NCBI GenBank assembly: GCA_963921795.1
Contig: OY997645.1
Span: forward strand, 26,954,159 to 27,018,158
Direction: 5' to 3'
Source of the DNA: Nannobrachium achirus
Taxonomy: Eukaryota; Chordata; Actinopteri; Myctophiformes; Myctophidae
DNA: 64,000 bases
Every line of letters begins with the position of its first letter. Within the stretch, counting starts at the first letter, position 1. This document shows, one piece after another, positions 10,197 to 25,100 of the stretch. The notes under the pieces are model-generated. The model did no database searches, was not told where the DNA came from, and worked only from the letters and a program-made list of their open reading frames with translations. Position numbers and translations under genes: made by a program.

Positions 10197-13100
10197 GTAA
10201 GTGTGAAAATGTCACGACATATTATATGCGACGGTGCAGCTAGCTATATAGCTGCTCTCTCTGCGATCAGGGCTAGCTCAGCTGGCTGCAGTGGCTAGCT
10301 GATTCACGTTAACGTCAAAAGATCAGTTATGAGATGTGCTAGGATGACAATATTATCTAGATCACTGGTTCCCAAGCACTGGGTCGGGACCCGTTTGTGG
10401 TCGCGGACACATTTTTGTGGGTCCCTAAATTTTTTGTTTCCTTCATTTATTATTTCAATAAACGTTCATGAAATAAGATTTTTTTTTTGTCAATAGTTTT
10501 ATATAGAAATCAAAGAAAAATCTAAGAAATTGCATAGTGCATAGTTAGAAAACAAATGTTTGAGTAACGACGTTGGTTGTCATTTGAGTCATCAGCAGTT
10601 CGTCGACATCTATATTTACTTAGACAGTGGGGACCGTACCTTTGTTCCCCAGGCTCTATGTTCCCCAGGTTCTATGTTCCCCACTTTCTTACCACCTAAC
10701 CTACCCCTAACCCTAACCCTAACCTCACTAAAACTAATGCTGTGAGGTGGGGAACATATAGAGAGGAGAACATAGAACCTGGGGAACATAGAGAGGACCC
10801 CAGACAGTGGTGGAAAAAGTACCCACATATTTTTCCTTTTGTAAAAGTAACAATACTGCAACATAGAAATACTCTGTTACAAGCAAAGGAATTCAAAATG
10901 TACTTGACCTGAGTAAAAGTATGAATGTGTTGGCATCAAGAACAACATGTTTGAAAATAGCAGATCTACAAGCTCATAACGCATCGCATCGCTTGTAGAT
11001 CTGCTATGGTTCATGTATGCTTTATAATATTACAATTGATGTGATATCTGCAAAGTAACTAACTAAATCTTTCAATTCATTGTAGTTGAGTAAAAATACA
11101 ATATATGGATCCGAGATGTTGTGGAGTAGAAGTAAAAGTACTGGAATTGGAAATCCTCAAGTAAAGTACAAATACCGTAACTCAAAATTGTACTTAAATA
11201 CAGTACTTAAGTTAAGTAAATGTACTTAGTTACTTTACATCTCTGTAGACAACCAAAACAAACACGCCCAGATCACCCAAGATAACATGCCTGCATAAAA
11301 TTATAGGGATATCCACTCGGGTCAGTGTTTAGAGAAATGGCACATGGTTTAGTGCTGCGTCACTGTTGCAAACCGGGAGTCTGTGAACTGTAGTTTTATT
11401 TGGATTGCAGTCTACTCAAGATTAAAGGAGTAGTTCACCCTCAAAATGACTTTTTGTCTCTATCCGGAATGAGTATTTGATAGGGGGAAAAGGGTCATTT
11501 TGAGGATGAACTACTCCTTTAATCTTCTATCCTTGTGAGTCAGACTCGCAGGTGAAAATGGGCACAAGACATGGTGATTATTTAAAAGTAGTGAATGCTG
11601 TTGTCATTGATCCCCCGGGGGTCAATAAAGGCTTATGATCTTTCACAGACGCTTAGAAAAGAATTAATGGTAACAACATTAGATTCACATTCCTCTTGCA
11701 GTTTATTTCTTTGTCAGGACATGTTTCCTAAAGAATAGAGCACCAAGTGGCAGTGGATGGGGGAGGCTCACAGAATGCTACCTTCTTTAACAGGATATAG
11801 TGTAAAGATGATGTTACGGTGTCCCTGCACTCCTGCAGTCAGTTACAAGAAAAAGAAAACAGACAAGAAAAATCCCTGAAATGCATTGACGTGTCACTTA
11901 ATAGTGTTGTATATGATCACTGATTAGCACATTGTATCTGTTCTACAAATTATGATTTCCAGTTCTTCCTACAGTCCATAATCCTTCAGCTGTTTGTATG
12001 GAAATTGTAAACATTGGGGACCTTGGAGTGTACCAAATGTTTACAATTTCCATACAAACAAGAGTCATAAATACTTACATACTTGATGACAAGTGCTATT
12101 TATAAGCCCCGCAATTCATAAGGTAAGACGAACCCATTGATCTCCATGGGGAAACTAAGTTGTCAAAATTCAGGTCATGTTAAAGCTAACACGTTGTCAT
12201 ACCGTTGGCCAAAACTCTGTCGACAGGACTTTGCTGCCTCGACTACCATGGTTGCTTTACTACTGATTTAATATTAACCCCAGCTAAAGATAACTGTAGT
12301 CAGTTATTCTTTGTTGCTACAGGTCAAACCCAGCCCTGTCTAGCACTGCAGAGCCCATTACGATCTTATATAGTTTTTCAGGTTAACTTCAGATCTTATC
12401 TCGGTGCTCTCCGTTATCTGCATCTCTGTCATGATACAGGCACCACTGGAAGATGGTACCTGAATTATTATAATCTTGACAAAAAGGCAGTAGTATTGCC
12501 TTGAAAGACCTCATATGCAAACTGAGAGCTTGAGTTCAATTATTTTGTAGACCATGTTAATATACTGTTTTTCAGCTTCACTGCGTTGGGCCAGGAAGGG
12601 GGGACCGGTGACCTTCTGATTACCAGACGGCAACTCTTAAGCTAATAATTTGTGAATCTATTTCAGGGTTTGGTCATGTGTGTGCAATTGGCAGACTCAA
12701 AACAATTTGATGGTTTGTTTGATTGTATGTAGTTGCCAGAGGTTGGGATGGGCCACATGGGACAATGCAGTGAGTGACATAACACTCAGTCACACAGGGT
12801 CAATTTGGATGTGACCGTCAACTTTGATTTATCCAAACAATGTTTTTGAAACGGATGTGATACTCATACTAAAAAAGTAACATGGCTTTTAGGAACATAC
12901 TCCAACAGTGCTGCCTTAGAGTTGGTTCTGGAGAATGTCTGCCCACTGCTCCCGTTGGGATAGGATAAATGCAGAGGCCAAATGATGGGTATGGTATTTG
13001 TACATTTAAATTATGTACTTATGTACTTGGCAATAAATACAGTACCATGCATATACATTGGGACCACAGGTCTACATTAGAAACGGAGGAGTCGAGAGAT

Positions 13101-16100
13101 TTCTTCCGTTTGGTCCGTTTCATGTCCGTTCTATCTCCCTGTCCGTACTTCTCCGTATATTTACGTACACCCCTCAACTGAACGTACTGGACTTGTCTGT
13201 AGCAACTAGCAAGAAGTACCCGTGGCCACCGTTGTGGACCGTAGGGCAGTATTTAGGAAAATAACTTTTCCTCTGAAAAAAGAGTGGAAAGATGTTCTTC
13301 AACGTCTGTAAATATCAACCATACCTCTATGATACAAACATGGAAAGCTCTGTGGCGTGAACATTCTCATCAAGAGTGAAACAGCAGTCAGTTGAAAAAC
13401 ACACAATCTAAATTTCCTTTGTATGTAGACATTGTCCTTTTTAAAAATAATAAAATATTACATTCCGTTGGTTATTGATTAATCACCAGATTCGAGAGAT
13501 GGGGGCTACTCGAGGTTCATTCAGCCAAAATCCGTCTCACTTGAGTTTCGAGTCCCTTTGATTGGCTCATTTGGCTGGCTGGTAATGTAACTTAACTGAC
13601 ACAAAGTATTTATAAAAAAGACTTCTTCTTCTCCGCGCGCTGAGAATTGTTCTCTGCTCTGCTCTGCTCTTGTGTGATGCGACCATAGGATGCGACATGC
13701 GAGCATTGATGCAAGGTGCAATACAGGCGTGCGGCCCCAACAGGAGTGGAATTGCATCGCAGGGCGGGTTGGCTCGTGCTCGTGCATATACCGTACAGGA
13801 ACTAGGCATGTCAACGCAATTACTGCACGTGCTCTCTCACCCAAAACGTAGATAAAATCAAACGTACAGAAGTATAAACAGCCCTTAACTTACAGTAACT
13901 ACCTTATCAAGTTAGGTGCCATTTATCAGAAGCGTGGTGTTGTGCTAGGAAACACAAAACATTCCTGACTGGATCTCTTGTTCCCACGCTAGGCCATTCT
14001 GCAGCCACGTGTTACAGATCTTTAGAATTCCAGAAACAACAATGTTGTTCCATGTCTGTTAGTGATGGTCATTTGGGTAATGGCCAACCACCCTTTTTTT
14101 TGTTAAACACGTATGCTTGGGAATGTCGATTACCTCCACATGGCGTCATATTTGTCTCTTGTACACAACAACTGGGATTTATATAGAATGCAAAGCTGCG
14201 CATCTCCTGCCTTTTGAAGTTAATGTACTTACTGTAGATTTTGTTGGCAGCTCTGGACCCAGTAGGGGGGCTCATTGTCATACCCCATCACCGATGACAC
14301 CTAAAGCCTGGCAGGCACATCAACTTTACTTGCTTGCCCATCACTATTGCCACATGTAGACAGTACCACACTTTGATAGCAAGTGTGTCCTATATTAGAA
14401 CCAAGGCTGGTAGAGGACTCGCACACTACATATATACTTAAGGAATACTCCTTAAATATAATTTATTTTATTTTTAGCCCATAGTGCTCATGGTGCTCAG
14501 TGCAAAAATAAATAAAAAATATTTTTGCACTGAGCACCATGAGCACTATGGGCTAAAAATAAAATAAATTATATTTAAGTCTCAGTCTAAGGAGTATTCC
14601 TTAAGTATATGTGTGCGAGTCGTCTACCAGCCTTCCTTCATTTCCTCCAGACCTCCGCACCTGCAGTTAAACCAAGACAAAGGACAAACAAGGGCGCAGC
14701 AGTTTTCTCTAAAGTTCTATATTAGAACCAAGCACGTGTCGTAATTAATGAGCAGCATCTAGTCTGAGAACTGCCGATCGTCACTTTGGATTTTTTTTTT
14801 TTTTTGCTCTGCTCGAGAAATAATTAAATATAATGTAGTAGTTTATATTCTCATTATTTATTTGAAATGTTTGGTTTATCAAATGGATGTTGAATCATTT
14901 TCATGTAAATGGTTAATCGTGTACCTGCGCCCCATCCCTAATGTCTGTATTGGAATCAGCACTCTTTACACTCGTGCTTGTCTGTCTTGCATTCCCGCCT
15001 TGCTAAGCTTTTTCTTTTTTTTTTGCATCACTAGAGCGAGGAAAGTACTACACAATGAGTCTTGTTCCATTCATTTAGACCTGGAGAGATACGCATAGGC
15101 TGCAAATCAGTGGGGACTGCCAGGACAGACAGTTGGAAGGAGAGGAAAAGGAGAATAGTGTGTGTGCACGTACACTGTTATACTGTGTAATGTATATAAT
15201 GTATATACATTTAAATTTGTAAGATTATGGTGCCAGTTTTCACAACTCTAACCCTGGCGTCCCTACAGTATGTCATTAAAAATGTTTTATGGTAGCAGAT
15301 CAGTGAAGCTCACAATGCATCACAATGTGACATGTTTTGAGCTTGTACAATTGTCAATTTTATTTGAACCATTTGGGGTTCCATTTTGGAGTCCTTTGGG
15401 GAAAAAAAGGTTTGAAAACTAGTAAACTACTGTGCTAACTGTCATCTTCTCTGTTCTATACATATTCTCCCCACCCACATCCTTCTGTCTTCCCATACCC
15501 CCCTCCCATTGGTGTGTCTGTCGCTGTGCCAGATGTGGGGGAACGGTAGGAGCCATATTGACATGTCCACTGGAAGTAGTGAAGACACGGCTGCAGTCGT
15601 CCTCCGTCACCTTCTATGTATCTGAGGTGCAGCTCAGCACGGTCAATGGAGCCAGTGTTGCCCGCATGTCCCCGCCTGGCCCCCTGCACTGCCTCAAGTG
15701 GGTACCTAAACAAGGCTGATCACTGGGCCATTTACAGTCTCCTATAGTTATCGTGTGTCATTGAGTGTGTTCATTTAGGCTTGGACAAAATGCTTTGTAC
15801 AATTAGGCTGCCTTTAGCATGCATTTCAAGTGGTAACTGGTAAGTAACATTTGCGTATTCATGATCAATGATCATTATTTTGCAAACCGAAAGAAATATT
15901 TGCACACAGCTACTTGGTTGTTTCCAGTCTGTAGTAACCAAAGCTATTACTGGTGCATAACCTGGCTGTTCCTCCCCCTTTGGCTGACCAAGTCAGATTT
16001 GGCTGAAGAGTTTGCGTTCCTTCTTCAGCATGAGCCTTGCTGTTGGTTTTGTTGTTGTTTGGACTGGCTGGCGTCCCTCTGGAAAGGCCAGCCAATGACT

Positions 16101-19100
16101 GAAACCTACCGCCACAACGATAACCTCAGGGAGAACTGCACACAGGGCACAAGCATATAATGTTCAGCTTAGCCAAGCAGGATATTTCACAACGGTATTC
16201 TCAAATAGGATTTTATTTTATGAACAAAAACTCACAGCCCTGTTAGTTTTTTATGACTGGGCAGTAAAACTGTCCTGCTTCATGCTGAATAGAACAAAGT
16301 GTGCTATAAAGAGGTCAAATCAGGACTGCGCCACCCTTTTTGGAAAAAATTAGGGCATTTGACGATGTGAGGCCAGTCACAAAATTCATAACAGTTCAAC
16401 TAGCTTTACAAGCAGAAGTAGTTTTTACCACTAGACATGAATTTTGTACTTAATATATGATTGCTAAGATGCTGTCTCCTCTTTATTCAGTCCCTCATTT
16501 GGTTGAAATGACAGAAGACGGGTTAATTTAATAATTTGTATGTCCAATTATTTTGATACATTAGTACATTTCCTCTTGAGGCATACAGTATTAGCTGTCC
16601 ATCTTATTCAGAGCAGCTAAGCCATAGACCACCTGCATCAAAGTATAAAGTACTGCACGGTCAGTTTATCGTGCCCTCAAAGCATTTCTGTGATCACAGA
16701 GAGCATGAGCTGTGCAGAGAGGTAGCAGGTATGCGGTATATCAAGAGGAGGGTAGGTTACAGTGATTTGAGAAAGTAAATACAGTATGGAAACATGGGAT
16801 CTAATTGGGGGAAGAGCAGAAGTGATTTTCCTTCTCTCTGACATGAAATGCTAAAAGGTAATGACTGTCTGGATTAGTGTTGACAGACAGAAAAAATAAA
16901 CATTGTTAAGCCCATGGAGGCATCTAGGCTTGTAGGGCGCCTTGAGACTCTATATCGGATTATAAGAATCTAATATCTACAAAGACAGAAGCACACCTTC
17001 CTCCTCTAAGATGTAAACAAGCGAAAGGAAATGTACATGCTGTTCATAACCATATAAACCACTCTGCAAAGTGTCTTCTGGCTGTAACTATTTAAAGAAC
17101 AACTTTGTTTTTTTACAACAAGGGTTCATATTTTAGATTGTAATTAATTGAATATAAAAGATGGGTGCTCAAATGTTTGTAATAATTATTTTGATTTCAG
17201 TGGCTGGGGGCATGTGTACAAGTGGCTTTTTACACAGAATAAGCCCATTCCCAAGATGCAACGCAACCTTTCATGGTTAGATGTGACTTTTTTGGCTCGG
17301 GGTCGGGGCACCTCTATAAATATATTTTTCATCCGAGGCACCCCTACATTATTATATTCCTAATTTTTACTCCCAGCACCTTATATTTATAGCATATTTT
17401 AGCGATTATGTTACGAGGAAAGCGAGATAATAGCCATTTTGGTTAGAACTGACTGAAAATAACTTTGTGCTTTCACGTTTAAAATGATACTAAATATATT
17501 TTTAAATACATTTCAAATATTATCAAATTATCAAATTATCTCGCAGCACCCCTAGACTGCCGTCGCGGCACCCCAGGGAGCCCCGTCACCCACTTTGAAA
17601 ACCCCTGCTGTAAATAGCAATAAAGAAATTGCTGGCTTATTGTGTCTAAAAATACATATTTAGCCACTTGTACGCATGCCCCCACATTTTAGCATGCTAA
17701 ACGTGATAAACCAATTGAACAAAGTAAATGAAAAAAATTTAACACTCACCTTTTCTTTTCTCTCATTACAATCTAAAATATGAACCCTTGTTGTAAAAAC
17801 GAATGTTGTCCTTTAATTAGTTCTCTCAGAACAGCTCAGAAATTCTGAATCAATTCACACCAAGGAACTATCATTTATTTTCTACAGTCTCTTTCAATGT
17901 TGAACAGAGGCGATGTATGTTTATATTCTTTGATCTACCAGAACATTTACTCTGGTCAGTAGTGTATCAACTGTTTAAATTAGTCTGCCTGACACACAGT
18001 AAAAACATTGGCCTGTGATTTTATTTAGTTTTGCAGTGGGAAGTGCTAAGAGAAAGGACATGGTTTGGGCTCAGATACAATCTTTCTCTGCCCTTGCAGG
18101 AACTTGGTCTGCATTATCTGGCTTGTATGCAAGGAATGGCAAGTGTAGGATAAGGTGACTTGTGTTTTCAAATAGCTTAAATGGGACAACATCTTGGATA
18201 AGATGACATGTGTTTTCAAATAGCTGTCAATGGGACATCTTTGTCAAGATCACATTGTTGCATAACATCTATTGTCATATCAAGTTGTCTGGGACATGGC
18301 CAGAATCTCACCTGTTTTACAACATTGAATTCTACTTAACTATACACCTACAGTATATCACCCTGGTCATTGGTTTAACTTGGGGCTGAGGCATCAGGAA
18401 TATGAAAATGTCCATGTCTACATACATGTGTGATCCGGCTTGATTCCCCTGTGTGAGTTTGAGGTGTGTTGCTATAGTAACACTGACTTTGTATCTTCTA
18501 CAGGTTGATCCTAGAGAAGGAGGGACCTCGCTCTCTCTTCAGGGGCTTGGGGCCTAACTTGGTTGGTGTGGCTCCCTCCAGGTAAGTGTATATTCCAACA
18601 TTTTCATCACACTCTTAGCATTGTGCATCCAACTTATTATGAATAAGTGTGGACTGGACCGTATGTCTTTGAAGGCGGTCAATAATTATGGTATTGAAGT
18701 AGGAAGTTGGTAAAACTGGTTATAATGGATTGCATTTTATAGCGCTTTTCCAAGTGCTCAAATCGCTTTACAATGATCCATTCATTCATACATTGGGTAT
18801 TGAAGTGTCAAACATTCGACACCAGCGTCTTCACTTCCCACATTTACACACCAATGGTGGCAGGCTAGCACCGACCGACTCATTGGAGGCAATGTGGGGT
18901 TCAGTGTCTTGCCCAAGGACACTTTGACATGTGGACATGAGGAGCCGGGATTTGAACCACGGATCATTGGCCAACCTGCTCTACCTCCTGAGCCACTGCC
19001 GCCCCAAATATATGGACCCTTTTCCAGAGCGCTGCCGTGTAGCTGCTGTGTCGGCCCACAGCCTCACACACACAAGGTGCCGCTTGACGCCGCAGTTATG

Positions 19101-22100
19101 GTTGCCGCTCTGAGAAATCGGTCTATAGAGAGACCAAGGTCAATTGAGATCTGCCCAGAGTAAAAAAGAATAGACTGTGCCATGATAAACAAATTGTATT
19201 GTCTGTTTTTGCCTTGCATTTTGATAAGCTTTTATATAATAGATGTTTACTGGATTACTGTCACTGTCTCCCTGACATACACAAGGTCAACTGCTTCGTC
19301 CTATAGCAGGCATCACAGGCAATCTGGGACATGAGAGAAAGTGTTTGTTCGTTGACCCGCTAATAAGAGCAAATTTGTTACAAATGTTAGCCGTAGCAGT
19401 GAAAGTATACAATCAAAAGTCATATGATTGTAATGTATCATATTGTCACTGCCAGGGCAGAAACCTTGTATCTCATTCTCCATATTTCATCATCTTTTTG
19501 ATTGTTTTTAACTTTTTTCATAAATAAATGTATAGTTCATCATATGACGGTGGATGACAGTCTCACTAGCAGATCTACGTGTCAGAGAAAAGAGTGCATT
19601 TCACTCATAGTACAGACTGAGAAAGATCAGAGTGAGGCAGCAGTGTATTCAACAACTCAAAGAGCTACATTCATTGCGTTCAGTCACCTTTTTTGTGAGG
19701 GTTATGTTAAATGTTATAACGTTTAGCATTCACACATCTGCCCCATATGGTATATGCTATAGGCTCTGCAGGGTGTTTGCTGTGTGTTTGGAGCTCTACA
19801 ATCACTCAATCTGATCTCACAACGTAGTCTGTAATAGTCAGGACAAGACAACTGTTCAGCTTTAAGCTAAATACCACGGGTGTCTTTGTACAGTAAGTTG
19901 TTAGTCAAGAGGGGTCCTGTCAACACTGGCTTTGGTCTTGTGATAATTAGGACATGGTACAGTAGCATCAGCAACATGGCATTAGGCATGTAGCTTTAAA
20001 TGGTCCGTTTCCTAGGCTGAACCAGAGACGCCAGGAAGAGTGTTAGAAATGAATAATAGATTACCTAATTAGTGGAAATATAAACGTCTCTACAATATTA
20101 TTAAAAGCTGTTCAAAGCTTCCTTAGCTTCATGAGCTGTGAATCAATCCAACTCATGAGGGAGTTTCTGCTCCATCTGTCTGATAAGAAATTAATACCCC
20201 ACTCGCCAGGGGTTTAATACTGTTATATAATACTGACACTGAAGGGGAAAAGAACATGAAACTAGGTTTTTTTGAATGCCATAAGAGGATCAGAGAAGCG
20301 TGTCTCACTCGTCATGCTGAACTGTAAGCAGGACAGGGCAGAAAGAGTTACCAATTAAAATGCCCGCTGTGCTAATTTGCCACTAAAGCTATAGCTAGCA
20401 AGTGCTAGTGCTAAGCACGAGTCAAGTGTTTTGTTGACGGGCTAAATGATTCTATGCTGATGTAAGGCAGAAACCACCTGCGCTTCCTGAGGTGTGATGC
20501 AAGGCTTAAGACAGGCAGATGGACACAGGCAAATACTGTTGTATAATATACCTGATGCGCTTTTAGCATCCCACTACAAAAACACGGTACTACTGGGTCT
20601 CAAATGATGGCAGGTGGCGACATATGGGTGTATGTGACATGCAAGGCTGATAAAGGAATATTGACATTACTACAATGTCTCAGGCATTTCCTGAGGGGGA
20701 CTTTATGCCTTTATTGATGGGACAGTAGACTGACAAGAAACGGGGAGAGAGACGAGGAGTGACATGCAGCAAATGTTGTGCAACGGGACTCAAACCCACA
20801 ACACGCTGTCAGACAGAGTCTACTATGTGGTATGCGCCTAGACCGCTAGGCCAGTGGGCACCATATAGGGCATACATGGCTGCTGTGTCGCAAGACAAAT
20901 TTCAGTGTGAACTGACAATAAAGTACTATATCATATCATAGTTTTCATGGGAGTGTTGCTTGATGACAATTGCTGGGTGTAGGCAGCATTAAGAGCGGTG
21001 TCCAGGACAGTCAGAGGAAGGCAAAGTGAGCCAAGTAAAGAAAAGTAGAGCAGTGGCGTTGTGAGCCAAGAATATGTATGTAACAGGCCATACGTCTACT
21101 AGGGCATAAGAATATGATGTCAAGCCCATTCCCATTTCGGTTCCCATTGTTCTGTTGTAGTAAACACCAAATACACTATCCAGAAATTAAGCACAAAACA
21201 ACAAGACATACAGTACGGTAGATGACCATCATGGATGATGAAACACGTATTCTCATGAAGGGAGTTAACACCACAAGAGCTGTGTACTGTACAATAGAAT
21301 AATAGACATGTGCACAGACTGCACACATGTGTTGGCAGTGGCACGTATGTCAATTGTCAAACTATGTTCTGTCATTATGCACTGTATCCATATCCAAACG
21401 TAAATTAGGTGTCACACATATCAGTTAGATGTAGTTAGGTGACATATTTACTGTGCAGGTGCATACAAGAATAGTGTCCAGAATGTTATACTTGATTGTC
21501 ATAGTTGCCATTAGTCCAATACCAACAGCCTATAATGTTATTTCTCCTCATGGCTCTATGCTGAATGAGTTTTTCAAATAGGCCCAACTTTGTTTATGCT
21601 ACGTAAATAATAAGCTGCATTTGTTTTACATAGAAAGACTCAGACTGTCTGAGTCTTATACTACAATGATGAACCAAAGAAAAGACGATTGCATTAAGAA
21701 CTATTATCTTTGTGTTTTTTCTGTTAACATATCCTCTCCTTTTCACTCCCAACAGAGCCATTTACTTTGCTGCGTATTCCAGTGCCAAAGAGAGACTTAA
21801 CAATGTGATGGAGCCCGACTCTAAGCAGGTGCACATGTTATCAGCTGCACTGGCAGGTAATCATATATAGTGTTTTATATATATGTATACAGTATAGTTT
21901 TTTTATGTTTATATTTTCCCACATGGAATGAATGTAATTTAGCAGTAATTTCAGAAATGTTAGTAGAATGGAGCTTGCCTGCTTTAGTAGCGGTAAATAA
22001 AAAACTAAAAGGTGTTGGAATTCCTACCTACTTTGCATAATAATCCACTTGACGTGTGCTTCCACTGATTAAGCACCGGTCATCAATGTGAAGCTGCATC

Positions 22101-25100
22101 CACATTTCACATTGGCACTTGTTTTCGATTCTAAGGACTTCTTGATTCACTGCTTAAAATGTATCTTGGATCGTCAATCTGCTCCTAGTGGAACTGGAGC
22201 ATGCTACGCAGAGTTGTTTATAATGTAGGTCAGTTAGGCCATATGCACCAGTACATGAGGAGTATGAATGCACGTGCATACATACTGTGTGTGTGCATGT
22301 GTGTGTGCACGTGTGTGCGCGTATGTGTGCGTGCAAGAATAATGTAGGTTAATGGTAACTGTATCCAACTTTGAACAAACCATGACTCAGATCTTCCTGC
22401 TGCTAAATCCAAGGTCAGTTGTGTTTTGCCAAAGGCCATCTAGTGGCCAATGACAGCAAAGCAGTCAAGTACAGAACCCTACAAATCAAGTGAGCTCAAC
22501 TGAATATCCTCTCTATTCTAAGAGCGATAAGTTGTTGACAGGGTAGTGATGAAGCCAGTCTGTTTGCCAACGGCACGTAGATGTGGGATACAGACAGTAG
22601 CAGAAAGCTGCCTTCTCCCATGGCTCAGAAAATGTACTTCATATGAATATAATAGACCTGACATCATATGAAGATATCCTCTGGACTAAAACGGACCAAA
22701 CTCACTTAAGTGTCATAATTTATGTACATTGTACAATCTGGCCTTGTTATTTTAGCTATTTCATATTCTACTTGATATATTACAAATGAAGTGTGTAGTA
22801 TAAACTCCTTAGGGTGACTAATGGCAGCCTTACGCTAAAGGACACATCAAGCAATTTCACTGGCTCATAAATCTTGGTCTGAACTGTCTTAAGTCAGGCT
22901 TTTTCTCATCACTTCACTCTTTGCCTGTAACTGTCCTGGGCATAACTCGGGCACCGTCCGATCGACTTGGTGAAACTTGGTTTGTGTCGCTGATGACCCG
23001 GGGTTGTGTTGTGCCAAGAGGGAATTCGGTCGGACCCGTGGTTGTCCAGAACTGAAAATCCACGAATGTCTCTATCTGACAGCCTGTGTCCACAGACATT
23101 GGCATCCATGATCCCTAACCAAATCCAAGCCGTCGGCTTCATGTATCGGCGAAGCTTTGCCGCACGTTTGTGCCGCTTTACCAATAAAGTAATGTTTATT
23201 CTTTTACCCAATACCCATACATGGAGATCCCTGTGCTGGCATCGTAGACTAGCCTCTGAGTACAGTGTTAACGTGTACTGCAATGGATACTCTTGACGGG
23301 TACAGCAGCATCTATGGCAGCAAGTACAATTATTCTAGTATTGCATATCTGGCATGCATTCCCACCTTGCATCATTCAGCTCACATGGAAGTCATGTATA
23401 CACAGATACAGCAAATGACTGCTGCAGAGGCCTCCTTTGCTCAGGGTCTGCTATACAGGGCATGTCTATTTGTACTGTATATATATATATATACCCGCAC
23501 GGACCCAAAGCCAATCCTGAGCGTAGATCCACCTAGGAGGGTGACCCAGCGGTCCATCCGCGTAGTTTATTTGCAGCATATGAATTCTGCTTATGAACTA
23601 GCCTTAATACTGAGACACACTTCTTTCAGGACCAGTGCCAGATCCAAAGATAATATTATACAATGTGCTGTCTTATAGTGCAGCGCCTCTGAAACGTTTT
23701 GGATTCAGTGCACCACAGGCTTCATGGGTCGTGATGCAAGCATAATTATGTTGTTAGTAGAACAGTAAGTCATCATCACCCTCTGAGGTAAACTAAGGTG
23801 ACAATATGATATTTTAAGCACTTCAAGCACATGTGATTTGGCATTTGTGCATGCATGGTTTAGTAAAGAGGAAGAGCATTCTCACTGTCAGCACTATTTA
23901 CAGATGTAAAACACACGCGCGCAACAATCTTATGACCTAAACTGATTTTAAGATTTTTATCTTCATCTCCTTTATCTATTACAGTATTGTTAGCAATACA
24001 TTTTCAGATGTTACACTTGTATGATTTCTATGGTTAGAATATACTTATAGATGTCTAATTGTGGTGCGCTTATCAGTAACATGGTAGGCACAAAAGGTTA
24101 TCGATGGCTACGTTTAAAAAATATATATATAGCTGGGAAATGTTCATTTCAGAACGCCGGGTAGTGTTTGGGGATGATAAAAAAAAAAAAAAGACTTGGT
24201 GTGTGTGTGTAGATTGAATTGCGTTTACTACAGTATGTCACTAAATGCTATCCGTTTAACTCTGATAGGCTGCTGTGCATTTGTGATGGTAGACTATCAA
24301 GCCATGCCGCGAACCCCCCAACAGGGGTTTGATTTTGGAACTGTGGAACATGTCACCTTTTTACACCCCTCATGAGTTTGCAGGTCTGGCCTGTTCAGCA
24401 GGGAGCGGAACATGGAGGGATAGCATGTTTGTCCGTGTTATGCCCTCCCTGTGAAACTCCTCACTGTCAACTGAAAAGCGGCGTCTGGCAATTCCATGTG
24501 TATCGGAGGAGACATGTGGTTGTCTACACCCTCCTCAGACCAACAGCAGGGGTTAACTATACTGTACGCAATGGGACAATTAGCAATGAATAAATTGGGA
24601 GACAATTTATAGTAATAGTAATAGTATTTTCTGTATAACCGTTCTTCCAACATGTCCCTTCTGTTGTCTGCAATGGTGATGATATTTCTTTTCCAATGCT
24701 TGGTTAGTGGGGTAAATCCTGTGGAAGTTATGGGGGGTGTGGGAAGTGAGACGGTTGCATGACGCTCAGTGTGCTACACACCCGCCTGTGTCTGTTTTAG
24801 GCCTTTACTCTTACCGTAGCTCTCCTCTCGCAAGGGCATGAGACCCCCACACCACCAGGGGTCTCTAGCTGCATCTGTGAGGAGTAACTTGGGTCTGCGT
24901 GAGTACTCACCACAGATCTGTGCTTCTTCTGTTGTTTTTGTTTTATTATTATTTCTCTCTGCCTCTCTCTCACTCTCTTCTCCCTCTTTCTCTCTTTCTC
25001 TCTCTGTTTCTCTCTCTCTCCCCTGTTTCTCTCTCAACTTTCTGTTCTGTGCTCCCCTTTTTAATGTAGGCCATTGGATAAGATGCACAGTTAATACACG

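Larger units (their letters stand above)
10197..15532 (+). other. slc25a36: slc25a36 intron 1 (5.3 kb)
   Basis: Apart from the repeats listed separately (hAT-like 10363, telomere-word foldback 10631, AGTACTT MITE 10805, TTAA MITE 11422, hairpins 11991 and 14403), the intron shows no further exon. The first part (10197-10330) remains CpG-rich. Confidence 0.8.
18582..21755 (+). other. slc25a36: slc25a36 intron 3
   Basis: 3.2 kb containing two reverse-oriented SINEs (18727-19013, 20698-20864) and a short LINE-like tail (20880-20940). The rest shows no exon or RNA gene. Confidence 0.7.

Noticed and set aside
10696-10725. Telomeric repeat remnant (CCCTAA words)
   Set aside because: The words sit in the core of a foldback mobile element with a related copy at 40.8 kb, not in a telomeric array.
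15698-15702. Alternative exon 2 donor at 15701 (GGGTACCT)
   Set aside because: It would add three bases and shift the junction away from the conserved HCLK-LILEKEG sequence; the donor at 15698 restores it exactly.
22909-23678. Three 96-137 codon frames on both strands in intron 4
   Set aside because: Intronic, overlapping and without domains; the region looks like part of a dispersed repeat.
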